From Anisus vortex (taxonomy: Eukaryota > Mollusca > Gastropoda > Planorbidae), in the NCBI GenBank assembly GCA_949126835.1, contig OX421505.1, positions 3,467,587 to 3,531,586 on the forward strand: 64,000 nt of DNA, written 5' to 3'. Position numbers and translations under genes: made by a program. Shown here piece by piece: positions 33,456 to 44,631 of the stretch. A model generated the notes under the pieces. The model searched no databases. It was not told where the DNA came from and was given only the letters and a program-made list of their open reading frames with translations. Numbering within the stretch: the stretch's first letter is position 1; each line of letters begins with the position of its first letter.

Positions 33456-34130
33456 TAATGACATAAATGACATATATTTCTGTTGGATTTAAAACTGACA
33501 ACTCTAGCCTACATGTTTTTTTTTGGGTTTAAAATGAGATTAAGCTGTTGTTTCTTTTTTTTTTGGTGGGGGGGGGGGGGGGGGGGGGGTTATCGGGCAA
33601 AATCTAGATATTAGACTGCACAAATAAAAATCTACTTCGACTGTTAGAATTTAAAGCCCATGTTATTCATAGTAGAAAAAAGAAAAAAGACAAATAGGCC
33701 TACAATTTATTGGTCTGGTAAAGAAGTATTTTTAAAATTTATGCACTGTTTTTTTACATACACATGATGTTAAGGTACAAGCGCCTGCTCTTTATTACCG
33801 ATCGAATGATCGGTCACCTGGTACTATACATTTATCTATATAAAGTATTCTGTATATGTAAAGGGTTTACATTGCATTTTTGCATCCCTAGCAAAGTGGT
33901 TTGAATCTCCAACTGGCTTACGGTAGATCTGGGTTTGTTTCCCCACTGATAACATTACCCAGCACCACAAAATGAGTCGCAAGTCACATTTCATTTGGAT
34001 CATTTTGAGTTATTAAGTGCATAATTAGGCATTTTAATGCAAAATTCAATGGTGAAAACTGTTAAAAAATTGGACGTTATAATTACCTAATAGTCAACTA
34101 TTAAACACTACAAAAAGTGTCAAAGCTTAC

Positions 34131-34317
34131 TTCAAACTGATCCTTGTCTTTGTAAAGCACATCTGAACCTTTGTACAATTCTGTATTTTGCTTTTTAGAA
34201 CATTGAGTAGAATAAATTACATCATCCAGTTCTTGACTTTCTTGTTTTATCACTTTTCTCAGCTCTTCTGTAAAATTTGATTTTAATTCATCCATAGTGT
34301 CAGAGTGTAACTTTTTC
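34131..34317 (-). CDS. zinc-finger gene, penultimate coding exon
   Basis: Acceptor CTTTTACGCAG before 34317 and donor GAA|GTAAGC at 34131/34130. The 187 bp read in frame as one completing base plus 62 codons, with 'MDELKSNFTEELRKVIKQES' then a polar, acidic stretch ending 'YKDKDQFE'. The exit phase 0 fits the zinc-finger exon at 12057, and the entry phase fits the exon at 34659-34749. The ATG inside could be an internal start, but the frame is open upstream of it. The amphipathic N-terminal segment has no domain I can name. The join over ~22 kb is an inference from splice sites, phase and strand. Confidence 0.7.
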
Positions 34318-34658
34318 CTGCGTAAAAGAAAGTTGCACTTTTAGTTACATTTGTCTCATTATGAATTATATTTATTAATAGCATAATAAATTTAAAAGAA
34401 GTCTTTATATAATTTTGTAGAATAATTTTTTTTTCATTTAGCCAACTTATGAATCACTACTATTTAATATCAATTTTTTGAATTACAGTAGTAAAATGTA
34501 TACAAAATAGGTCAAATATGCTAAACCATTATAATATTCATTCTATTTAATGAACAAGATAAAAAAATGCTATAATATATATATGTAATGTTATGTTTAT
34601 AATATAAAATTTGCATATTAGATAAACATTTAAATTATTAATTAAAATAAACACTTAC

Positions 34659-34749
34659 CCAAATTCATGAAATGTCCTTTTGCGTTTACTGGTCGCTGGT
34701 GTTTGATAAAATCGAGTGGGTACTGCTAATTTTTTTAGCTGACGCCTAC
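34659..34749 (-). CDS. zinc-finger gene, upstream coding exon
   Basis: 91 bp between acceptor ACATTTCAG and donor GG|GTAAGTG. In the phase required by the next exon it reads 'RRQLKKLAVPTRFYQT' and 'SKRRTFHEFG', basic and without stops. The two other frames have stops or do not fit. The earlier exons, including the true start, are not found and may lie to the right, beyond 35 kb. It is too short for a domain call. Confidence 0.65.
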
Positions 34750-34849
34750 CTGAAATGTGTAATTACTATCAATCACCTTACTTTATCAATTTGTTTTAAA
34801 GATGCTAAAGACTTTTAAAGACACTTTGTTTTCAGTTTTGAAAATAAAA

Positions 34850-35275
34850 ACCGATTTTCAATTTGTTAGTTAGAAGGTCATCATTTACTTTAAGTAGCAC
34901 ACAATTTCTTGTTTGGTTCTGATGGAAATATTTTCAAACAAAATCAAGCTGGATTCACACAAAACAATTCTTGAAATGCCTTGCTAACACTAATTAAGTC
35001 TTAGATATTGTGTTCCTTTTTTTCCAAATCCCAACTTTGGCTTGCGATATGGTACAAACAACATCAAAACAAATTAACATGAATCTTAGGCTCATCTTTT
35101 GATCTGTTTGATATAAACAATGGAGAAGCAAAACTAGGTTTTCCCTGTGGCACTGATCAATTCGGCTAGACACAGTGTCTGTGATTATTATTAATGGTAC
35201 TATTAAATACATATTCTTTAGATTTGTGCTACACGAAACTTTTTCTGATAGATCAATACATTATTATACAAGTCT
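34850..35275. repeat. dispersed ~400-bp repeat (family Q), copy 1
   Basis: 'ccttgctaacactaattaag', 'tggcttgcgat' and 'tactattaaatacatattct' occur in the same order at 55040-55455, and in part at 55755-56090. The family lies near both zinc-finger-like genes but in intronic positions. No coding capacity is visible. Confidence 0.65.
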
Positions 35276-36020
35276 AGGTCAGCTGTGTGTTCGTAACTAT
35301 TCCTTTTGAAACTATAACTTCTCTCATATTCACTTCGATGATAAATTGTATTTGTAAAAATTTAAAGAAAACAGTTTCAATATAGCTAGTAGAATAGAAT
35401 AAATAAATCCTTTGTGTGGGAAAATTTTGAAAAATACTTCCTTAGCAAACGTTCGGTGTAAACTATGTTCCCAACAGATGGATAAGTCGTAGCTGTACCA
35501 TTGAGTTGTGTAGGCCCTACGCATCTACATAAAAAGCATCCCGGACTAACATTGTCATCCTCTTCAAATGCACAGCCGAGTCTGACATCTTTTATAGTGA
35601 CAAAAAAAACAACAACTGATCTGATATGTGCAACATCGCATTGGGTGGGTGGGGGGGGGGGGTTAAAATCAGATTTGATAGAACTAAAATCTGGTTATGA
35701 ATTGAAAAAGAAAAAGTGATATTAACATCCTTAAATATAAGGAGGTTGAACAGATAAATAATGTACAGTGTACAACTTTTGTAAACAAAGCAATAGCCAC
35801 GCCTACCCAAAGTGTTTCTAGACCTTGTAGGCTGTCAAGTTTGCTGGTAAAGTTACTTTTATTGCAAATTATTGATTTATATTCATGGGATAATAACTTA
35901 GATTCATTTAAATCTGGTTTTGAGGACTATCGGATTATTTAGTGATTAAAGATTCAACCGGGGTAAAATGGGTAGCCGGGGTAAAATGGGTATATCAGTT
36001 AAAATATTTTTTTTTAAGGC
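35276..36020. other. unassigned DNA
   Basis: A G run lies at 35645-35662, and a 17-bp direct repeat 'ccggggtaaaatgggta' is present at 35958-35990. No gene or splice-bounded exon is recognised, although upstream exons of the zinc-finger gene could lie here. Confidence 0.4.
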
Positions 36021-36839
36021 AGTGTCTATACGTCCGGCGACCGGACGTATAGCGCGGGAGATATACGTCCGGCGACCGGACAAAATATTGCGGGAGATAT
36101 TCTTCCGGCGAGCAAGTCACGTGACCGCCGGACACATTCGGAATATGGAAGATATTATTCTTGCGGGCTTGTTATTTTACTACCCAAGTACAAACGAGAG
36201 ACGTAGAGCGTATTGATATTAAAATATTTATAAAGAAACTGGCATTATGCCTAATGCCTAATAGTCTAATTATTAGTTTAATACTTTGAATGGATACATT
36301 GAATGAGATTGTTATGTCCACCCACATTCATAGTAGGCTATATGAATGGCTTATCGTAATTGAAATTGTAGCGCAAGTCAAGATGTTTACAAATGACTTT
36401 ATTAAACTACTTTATAAATTGTTTGATAATGACATTTAACACGTTTTCTAAAGAAATAGACATTAGGCCTAACAGTTGAATCTTTTATTTCTTTGATACT
36501 TTGAATGAAATTATTTCCACCCACATGAATAAATAAAGGGTATTCTCGTAATGAAATAAAAAAAAATATCTCGTTGTACTGTATTTGAATTTAAAAAAAT
36601 AAAAATAAAAAAAGATGGAGAAAGCTGGAGTCGAACCTGCGACACTCCGGTTGCCAGATCACGCTACTGACCACTAGGCTACGATGCCTTGATGTCAACA
36701 CACAATAAATAGTAATTAAGCAACTCAAACATGCGCCAGTAGCCGTGTACTTTTTTAAAAATTTGGTTGGTCACGTGACTTGGGTCGCCGGACGTATATC
36801 TCCCGCGCTATACGTCCGGTCGCCGGACGCGCAGACACT
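36021..36839. mobile_element. 819-bp MITE with ~57-bp terminal inverted repeats
   Basis: Ends AGTGTCT...AGACACT. The TIRs contain 'cgtccggcgaccggacgtat' and 'agcgcgggagatatacgtcc', GC-rich in an AT-rich region and themselves palindromic (CGTCCGG-CGA-CCGGACG), so each end can fold. Both TIRs continue into the palindrome GTCACGTGAC. The interior contains a tRNA-like block (36610-36697) and no protein. Another copy at 4329-4693 keeps only the right part. The superfamily is unknown. Confidence 0.85.
36610..36697 (-). repeat. tRNA-like block inside the MITE
   Basis: On the minus strand 'tagcctagtggtcagtagcg' (A-box side) and 'ggttcgactcc' (B box) lie 32 bp apart, as in a tRNA gene. Ends do not pair into a convincing acceptor stem with standard spacing, and the same block is inside the copy at 4.5 kb. 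It is more likely a tRNA-derived SINE head carried by the MITE than a working tRNA gene. Confidence 0.55.
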
Positions 36840-37029
36840 CCGTTTTTTTAAAGCACTGTTAACTTAATGAAATAAGTTGAATGTTTTTATTATAGAGAAA
36901 TATTTTGTGTATGGATATTTAAAATTAGGACCTTTGTTTTAGCTTCTACTTTTTATTATTTGCTGTTCAATTTCCTTTAATTTGATAAGACATACATGTA
37001 TCTCGCTAAACAAATACTTTTAGAAATTC

Positions 37030-37200
37030 ATGAATAAATAAGATAAAGATAAGATTACTTTATTGGTCCATATAAATGGAAAAAGACCTAAAGGTTAATG
37101 CCCCTCTCTTTTCTTACAATAATATGAAGCATCTTATTGGGGCTTTTTACCCCCTTTTACCCTACCTGCCTAGTGACTCTGGCCCTAGTTAACCTCTACT
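37030..37200. repeat. retroposon tail-like repeat
   Basis: 'aagataagattactttattg' followed by 'gccccttttaccc'-like text resembles the sequence at 61535-61600 and, in reverse, 1785-1880. It is probably the 3' part of a LINE or SINE family. Confidence 0.4.
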
Positions 37201-38410
37201 CTAGGTATAACATTTTATACAAGGCATATTTATAATTTATATGATTACTGATTAGGCCTAGATCTAATATTTAAAATATATATATGATGATATAGTCAAT
37301 TTAGATTATATAAATGATTTGATTAGGCCCATTAGGTTATTAGGCCCTAACTATACTATAAGTAAGTAGCATTAATTAAGTAATTTTAAATTAGATTCAA
37401 TAGCCGAATAGGCGCCTGGGGGCCTAGGCCAGGCTATTCATAGTCATAGTGATTCAATTCAATAATAATTAGGATTAGCCATTATTATTCATTCTATTAG
37501 CATTAGATAGAATTATTAGACATGCCATTATTTTAGCCTGCCATTAAGTTAGGGGCATTAGGCATTAGGGCTCATCAAAGACATCATTATGCTTCCTTTG
37601 TATTATTACCAGTATGTGCTAATGTGTCTTTGTTTTATAGCCACTTCAATGTTGCAGCTATTGTTTTTTAACTCTTTCTCTCCGGATTGTTAAAATACGT
37701 TTATTTCATTTATTTTCAGCGCTGTTCTTTTTATTTTACTTTTACATAAATCTAGAATGATTTCCCTTTGAATAACATCCAAATTTGTGTTTACATCATG
37801 ATTTTTATTTTTAAAAATGCATTTTTATGGATTCCTTTTTCACCCGTGCAGGGCCGTATGTGGTGGGTAGTAATCATAAATGATAAAAACAGGCTTTATA
37901 TTTATATTTTAAAAGAAATATTTGTTTCTAATAGTGAAAAAGGATATATATTTTAGGAAAACAATGTAGTTAATTAATTTGGGAATTTATTTATTTTTGG
38001 TGTGAGCCTTGGAACTTGTGTTATGTAAGACTATGTTGAGTATTATTTTTTTTTAATTTTAGTTTTAAAAAAATATTTTTTAAATGTAAATTACAAATGA
38101 TTTTATATTTTCTGTAAGGAGCTTTTAGTTTCCTTTAATTCAATACCAAATATGATATTGTCTGATTAAAACCAAAAAAGTTATTAAGATTTGAAGATAG
38201 CAATAGTATTGACAAAAAGAAAAAAAAAGGATAATTCCGTCAGAATAGGGAAAATAATTCCGGAGAGAAAGAGTTAAATATTGTAACTATCGTTTTTGTC
38301 ACTTTTAATGTTGCAGCTATTATTTTTAAAATCAATTTTATTGCTGTAGCTATTATCTTTATAGTCATTGAATGATGTAGCTATTGTCTATTTATTTTAG
38401 AAGCTTAAAA
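37201..38410. other. unassigned AT-rich DNA
   Basis: TAGGCC words are scattered through the first part. Two approximate repeats of 'atgttgcagctattgttttt' lie near 37650 and 38310. No gene is seen. Confidence 0.4.
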
Positions 38411-38414
38411 AGTT

Positions 38415-38500
38415 TATAAATTTAGTAAAAATTGTAAAGCGCTTAGAGCTGTAAGGCAGTAAGGTAAGCGCTATATAAAAACGCCTCAATAAATAAAAAC
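38415..38500. repeat. LINE 3'-end fragment
   Basis: 'ttgtaaagcgcttagagctg' and 'aagcgctatataaaaacgcc' form the typical CR1/Nimbus-like 3' tail, followed by 'aataaataaaaacaataaat'. Only the tail is present. Confidence 0.6.
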
Positions 38501-38579
38501 AATAAATCATTAGGCTATAAATATTTTTATTAGGCTAGCATAGACTAGTAATAATTAAACTATTAGTAATAACTATTAG

Positions 38580-38725
38580 TGAAGCCGGCTGGTCCAGTGG
38601 TTAGTTCACCGGACTGTCAACCAAAAACCAACAGACCCAACTGACATGACCTCATGACGCGGTTTCTATCCCTGCCACTGACCGATCACTGTCGCCCTAT
38701 ACATGAGTTTTGGGCCTAGTGTCCT
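38580..38725 (+). repeat. degenerate tRNA-derived SINE
   Basis: 'gctggtccagtggttagttc' resembles an A box, and 'cggtttctatccctgccact' sits where a B box would be but is diverged. No flanking duplication could be found. Confidence 0.45.
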
Positions 38726-38799
38726 AGTGGCAGTGGACTCAGTGGACGTAATAAGTAGGCTAATAATCTTCTATCTAGTCTAGTCTGTAAACGTTATAA

Positions 38800-39370
38800 C
38801 GTATTTTTATAAGTTAATAAAATAAGATTATATTTTATTTTTAGTCAATTATCATTAACATAACTATATTGTATGTATTAAAAACATGTGACACTATATT
38901 ACCAGACCACATATAACATGTTTACTACAGAGGCCTGTATAGTACTCAGGAAAGATTTCAATGTATTGACTATTGGAACTAGTTATAGTGTTTTAGGCTA
39001 TATTTAATAATATTAAATATATTTAAATCCCTAGGCTTTATTTATTTTCAACTGCAACCATATTTATCATTCATTATATATATTATATATAGGCCAATAG
39101 TTTATAGAGGCCTATATATATTTATATAAATATTATGATAATAATGATTTATGAATAGGCCAATTTAACTATTATCAAACCCAAATCCATAGGGACCATA
39201 GGCCTAAGCCAAGTTAAAAGCTATTCAAGCCTTAAGATTATGGGGGCTTACATTATAATAGGACTAGTCCTAATGATTTCCATAGCTATGATGCTCATCA
39301 TGAATTCATTTTAATTTTAACAAACAGTCAACAGGCATTTATAATATAAATAGACCTATAGGCCTATAGC
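38800..39370. repeat. dispersed long repeat, copy B (left part)
   Basis: 38845-38905 matches 3050-3145. The remainder is AT-rich with TA runs and no match that I can align. Confidence 0.4.
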
Positions 39371-39376
39371 CTATAG

Positions 39377-40914
39377 TTGCCAGACGTCCTGCAAAAGGAC
39401 GACATGTCCTCCTTTTTAACCCTCTGTCCTCCGTCCGGCAGGCAAAGCTAAAAACCCTTAAAATGTCCGGCTTTTGTACGCCAAAGGTTTTTTTAAAACA
39501 TTAGTGCACTTTTTATGTTACGGTACGTTCTTATTTACTGTCAATAAGTAGCTGGGTCGAATAAAGCAAAATACTGGAGTATTTAGCAGGAAATGTAACC
39601 TAATGAATTAGATTGTGTTATCTAATGTGTTGTTAGGTTAATAATTGCAATGGAGTTTGTGTTTTTTCAAAGTTTCCCAAATGCAAATTGCTTTTCAGAG
39701 TTAATGTACAAAACCATTGTGAACTTTTTTTTTTATAAATGGTAGGCCTAATGTGGAAAGAGTGCATGTTTGTCTTCATATTAAACTGTGAAGACCCCGT
39801 TAGGACAGAGGAAAGAGTCCACAATTGAACTACACATAAAATTAAAAAAAAACATCACCAACAACAATTATAAAGATGACAGAGTGACACTTTAGGTTTT
39901 TAGTCCAGCCCTTCAGTGAAGATTTGAAAGCCGGCACAGTAGGGGCAGCGATGGAGGCCTAGTCCAGGGTGTTCCACAGCCTAATGGCTGAAGGAAAAAA
40001 AAAAAGAATAGATGTCGGTGCATGCGTGTGGGACATGTAGTGTGAGTTAATGACCCCGGGTAGAGCGGGACACCTGTTGGATGCGACCTGGCTGTGTGGA
40101 CATTTCCACGTGGCGGCTCACGATTTTGTAAATAGTGGTGACCTTGTTTATCGCTCTGCGGTGTTGTAAGGGCTCGAGTTGGAGTTTAGCCATCAAAGCA
40201 GAGGCGCTTGTTTTAAGGCCGCAGTCCAGTAAGATACGACATCCCGCTCGACGTTGGGTCATCTCCAACTTAGATATCAGGTGTTGTTGATGGGGATGCC
40301 ATAGCGTCGATGCTTACTTCAGTATGGGATGTGCTAAGCTTTTATAACAAATGGTCTGGATCCAGGTGGAGCAGCCCTTGAGGTTCATATGGTCGAAGGT
40401 GCAGGCTCTGTTTGCTTTGGTAGCAACAGATTGGACATGTGCGCCTAAGTGGAGGTTTTCTGTGATATTCACTCCGAGGTGCTTGGCATCTGATACCCTC
40501 TCAAGGTATATATAGCTGGTGGGGATCCTAATCCTCTTTCTTGAAATAGAGAAGAGGTTGCACTTATCAACATTGAACGCCATTTGCCATTTCGATTTCC
40601 AGATCTCCAAGATAAACGCTCAATGGACAAATGAAAGAAACAGACTCTCAGTTAACTCTGTAAAGGATATCATTCTTACAAAGTACAACTTGAAAAATCT
40701 CACATGTAACCTAAACAGTTTTATACATTAAAATTTGTACTTTTAATTTATTAATAGATAATTATTAAACGTATACGGAATGCTGATTAAATCCGCATTA
40801 ATTTGAAAAAAAAAATGATTTAAATGAGATAGTCAATGTGTCCTCCTTTTGGTATCCATGTGTCCTCCTTTTTGTCTCTCTGTGTCCTCCTTTTGGTACC
40901 CATGTATCTGGCAA
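39377..40914. mobile_element. TTGCCAGA-ended element containing a LINE fragment
   Basis: TTGCCAGA at 39377 and TCTGGCAA ending at 40914 are inverted. Just inside both ends lie repeats of 'tgtcctcctttt', in the manner of a hAT-like MITE. Between them is a reversed LINE fragment (39895-40612), which would be a later insertion. No transposase is seen. Confidence 0.6.
39895..40612 (-). pseudogene. LINE reverse-transcriptase C-terminal relic
   Basis: The upper part (40610-40314) reads 'WQMAFNVDKCNLFSISRK', 'SDAKHLGVNITENLHLGAHV' and 'TWIQTICYKSLAHPILK', the RT thumb-proximal region of a jockey/CR1-type LINE. The lower part (40268-40047) reads 'RRAGCRILLDCGLKTSASAL' and 'LQLEPLQHRRAINK', the C-terminal domain. 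A frame change lies between them, and a third shifted stretch to 39895 holds the tail. The catalytic centre is missing, so this is a 5'-truncated dead copy. Confidence 0.85.
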
Positions 40915-41655
40915 CCCTATATATAAATGATCTTATGATATATAATATGCCATCCCCATGGCCATATTATATTATATATGCAGCCTATTCATAATTAACA
41001 TGCAAAACGTAGGGACTTGTGCCAATACACGTAAATGCTATTTCTCTACAATTATATTTATATTCTAATAGTCTACTTGAAATTGAATACAAAAACTATC
41101 AATAAAAAATCAATGACAATATCAATTTTCTAATCTAGGCATAGTCAATTAATTCCATATAGTATACAGTAGGCATTATATATCATTATACATTATAGGC
41201 TAATTATAATACTAGGAGTGAAAATAGTAGGCAGGCCTACTTTGTGCTTATATGTTATTATAGCTTGGCATAATTATTTAAGCCATTAGCCTTTAGAACT
41301 ATAGTCCTCAGAATAAAAATATGTAGGCCGAGAGAGGCGAGTGTCTACTACTTACCAGTGAACGGCTGAAACACAAGTGACAAAGTCTCCCTCTTTAAAG
41401 TGTTCGGAGCATAAGACACTATGCTCATTTGCCACAAAATTTTGTCGTCTAATTTTTGCATACCATTGCAAATAACAACTCTTGATCTTTCAAAGGAAAT
41501 CTATGAAAAGATATTTTAGACTCTTTACGTGATGATTTGGAAGTAGAATTTGAGCATCCAACGGCAGCGCAGTAAGTGCCCATCTCATTAAATTCATTGT
41601 TTATCAATTCTATCTAAACGGCATCACGTGACCGGAAAAAACTTCTGCATAGTCC
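40915..41655. other. unassigned AT-rich DNA
   Basis: TA-rich with TAGGCC words. No gene, tail or end is identified. Confidence 0.4.
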
Positions 41656-43795
41656 CCATTATTTTTAAGTGCTGGTTACTACCGTTACTTCAGACTGTGA
41701 TACCACCACTGAGCTATATTATAGCTCACTGAGCTATTTATTATTGCTCAGTGGATACCACCCCTTTTTTCTTGTTTTTTTCCAAGCTACTCGTTTTTTT
41801 TTTCGATTCAAACTTGAAATTTTGGCTTGTTTTTTTTTTGTTTTTTTAAGGATGTTGGCTTTTTACCTTGGCTTTTTTTTTTCAAGAAAATATTATAATT
41901 ACACCATGTAACAACATTTTTGTTTATGTTAATTTTCTAATGTTTCTTACATAATTTTGGTATGCTGATTTCAGTGGTAAATTGGTTTTGCTCTTTCATC
42001 AAGATTTCTTGAGAAAAAGCATAAAGTATATTTTTGAGTTTTCGTATAATAATATGTGTAATGCATTTATAACATTATATATGTCTGCTGATATTTTTGT
42101 CTATTTGCTATATAATCCCACTTTTCATATTACTTTTCCTATATAAGCCCCTATGTTTAGGGCCTACTTAGGTTGATTTAGAGCTTTTTAAAAAAAATAT
42201 TAGCACATTTTGGGTGTGATTTAATTCACAAATGTTGCACGATAATTTGGAGCCTCCAATCATCTAAATCAAAAATCATTCAATCGATTTATTTGAAACT
42301 TTCTACATTTATTTATAAAATGATAACTTAGAACATAACTACAGTTACTATTACTACTAAGTTCACTTATAAATGAGGAAAACTTTGTAGTTGTTTTTCT
42401 AAAGATTGAAAATTTTGTTAGTGACCTAATTAAATATAGGTAAATTGAAAGAAAAAAATTGAAAAAAAAAGACAAGTAGAAGCGGAACGCCGTAACAAAT
42501 CAAAGATGGGTACAACGTACAAACCAGGACAATTTAATGTTTAATGTTGTTTTTCTGTTTATGTATATGTCATTGTTGAAGAAATATATTTTTGTGGTGT
42601 TATAGTCTACTGTAAAAAAAAATTAAAAAAATGGAAAGCTTTTTTTCAGTCATTTTTCTCTAAATGTTGTTTTTGTGGTATTTTGGTCAGTAAAATCTTT
42701 AAATGTTTCATGTCCTTTGAGATATGTTAATTAAACTTATTAGGATGATGCATAGATATATATTGCAGGTAACTAGTTAGTTACTGTTATGTTTGTCTTT
42801 TTCATATTTTTTTAATGAATATTATTTATGAGTTATAAAATAATTTTTTGGGCAATTTATATAATCTAGACCGAAATGAAAAAAAAATTATAATTTCATA
42901 ATTTCTTTAAGAATAACAACCAAAACTAGCCAGGTATCCACAAAAGCTATAATACAACAAATATATATTTAAAACTTCCATAAAATCATCTTAGTTTAGA
43001 CAATTTTCAGATTTAAAAAATATATGATTATTTTCAAGATGGCCGCCATTGCCATGGTAACCAATACTCACATCATTATAAATTTAATATAATTTGTTTA
43101 GTCTAGGCTAAGGTCATATATAATATGGGGGTGAAACATTACATTATTTAACATGTATTTAACTACATGATATAGCTTAATGATGCAGGTAACCCCTTTA
43201 TTGATTTTTTGGTTTCATTATCAAACGAATAATGCAATAAAAACAACCAATGTCATATTCAAACTCAGCATACTCAAATTAATTAAGAAACATCAAAAAA
43301 TTTCCATAAACAGAGAAAAGGTTTTTTTTGTGTTACATTGTGTTATTCTATGTATATTAGTGGCCAAAATCTATTTTGGGGAGCGAATATAATATAAGTC
43401 AATGTATGCGGCACCTGTAGGCCCTATATTTCTACAGTAGATTGGGTTTGCTTTGAGTAAGCGTAGCCAGGGAGAGTGCTGCCGCAGCCTAATACCATTT
43501 TCCAAAAAGTGGGGCCTTTTTTTTTACATTAAAATGTATCTTTTCAATGATAGATCTAAATAGTGTTCTTGTTTTTTTTATATTTTTGTTTATATTTTTT
43601 TTTAATGAAAAACTATGTTCTAGGACCATTTTAATAATTATTTAGTGGTATCTTTTCAAGAAATAAGAGGGGCCCTTTTAATAACAAAAAGCCTAACAAA
43701 ATAGCCTAAGAACTTTTAAAGAATAATAAATGTGGGACATTTTAAATGATAAAAAGTGTGGCCTTTTTAATAATAATATGTGGAGCTATTTAAAG
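41656..43795. repeat. dispersed long repeat, copy B (main part)
   Basis: Collinear with copy A. 'aagtgctggttactaccgtt' at 41668 matches 3541, and 'ttttggggagcgaatataa' at 43373 matches 3723. About 1.4 kb between the matching blocks has no counterpart in copy A, so one copy gained or lost sequence. Around 41697-41757 a duplicated 'actgagctat' inverted motif interrupts 'gataccacc'. Confidence 0.6.
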
Positions 43796-43796
43796 A

Positions 43797-44113
43797 AAAC
43801 TGTAGAAAACAGTGGGACCTTTCAAGAAAACAGTGCGACCTTTCAAGAAAACAGTGGGGCCTTTCAAGAAAACAGTGGGGCGCTTTCAAGAAAACAAGTA
43901 TGGTACTTTCAATAAAACAGTAGGGTACTTTCAATAAAACAGTAGGGCACTTTTAACAAAACAGTAGGGTACTTTCAAGAAAACAGTAGGGCACTTTTAA
44001 CAAAACAGTAGGGCACTTTCAATAAAACAGTAGGGCACTTTCAAAAAAACAGTAGGGCACTTTCAATAAAACAGTAGGGCACTTTCAATAAAACAGTAGC
44101 GCACTTTCAAGTG
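43797..44113. repeat. 22-bp array, about 14 units
   Basis: Units of 'aacagtagggcactttcaat' plus 'aa'. The first few are 'gtgggacctttcaagaa' variants, grading into the homogeneous later units. Copy A's equivalent at 5240-5290 has only two or three units. Confidence 0.9.
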
Positions 44114-44630
44114 CCAGCAGCCAACAGATCAGGAAGAAAACACTGCTGATTCCCTGGTCCGTCAGTGACATTTTGTGGAGATCCTCTATCTGCCTCGATG
44201 TCGTTTCTTGACAGACCTGATCACGATGGAATGACATGGATAAGGTAGTCTCTGGATTTGGGAGGGACGAAAAGCTACAGATCATCATCCTGATCCAGCA
44301 GCCACCTGGGCACTTGCCCTTCAGCCTGATGCTATGGTGAAGAAATTGCAGACTTTTTGTAGCTGTTTGTAGTTGGAATATTGAGTGATAGAGTGATTTG
44401 GTGTTTTAGGGAGGTAGACATTTCGTATGTCCTGCAGTGATGGACAGTCAAAAAGTTGATGGGTAACTGTTTATTTTAGGTGTTTACCTAAGGGGCATGT
44501 CGCCGTTTTTTTAAAATGATTTGATGCAGTCAAGGTGCGAGTTTAGATAAATGTGTCCTGTGCTACAGATAAACCAATACATATGGCGAAGAAGAAAAGA
44601 CAACTATTTTTTTTATGGTCCAAATCAAGG
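44114..44630. other. unassigned, possibly a LINE or gene relic
   Basis: More even base composition than its surroundings. On the minus strand 'TGHIYLNSHLDC' near 44540-44575 faintly resembles the C-terminal region of jockey-like LINEs, but it is too weak to call. No other feature is seen. Confidence 0.25.
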
Positions 44631-44631
44631 G

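Larger units (their letters stand above)
27597..33836. repeat. ~6.2-kb palindrome (two ~3.1-kb arms, 62-bp spacer)
   Basis: The left arm 27597-30658 is repeated in reverse complement at 30721-33836. The ends (gtaccaggtgaccgatc against gatcggtcacctggtac), the LINE insert, the SINE insert, the 36-bp units and the C/G runs all pair in mirror order. Arms differ by scattered substitutions and small indels (I estimate a few per cent from the stretches compared). The spacer contains the terminal repeat of copy 3. Confidence 0.9.
30721..33836. mobile_element. TIR element family X, copy 4 (inverted, right palindrome arm)
   Basis: Reverse complement of copy 3 from its right subterminal sequence (ggaaattttcttcaaaagcg) to 'gatcggtcacctggtactat'. 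It lacks its own outer terminal repeat at the centre, where it joins copy 3 across a TA run. Confidence 0.8.

Noticed and set aside
36610..36697. Possible tRNA gene (minus strand), also at 4478-4560
   Set aside because: Boxes are present, but no convincing acceptor stem was found by eye, and the block is repeated inside a MITE family.
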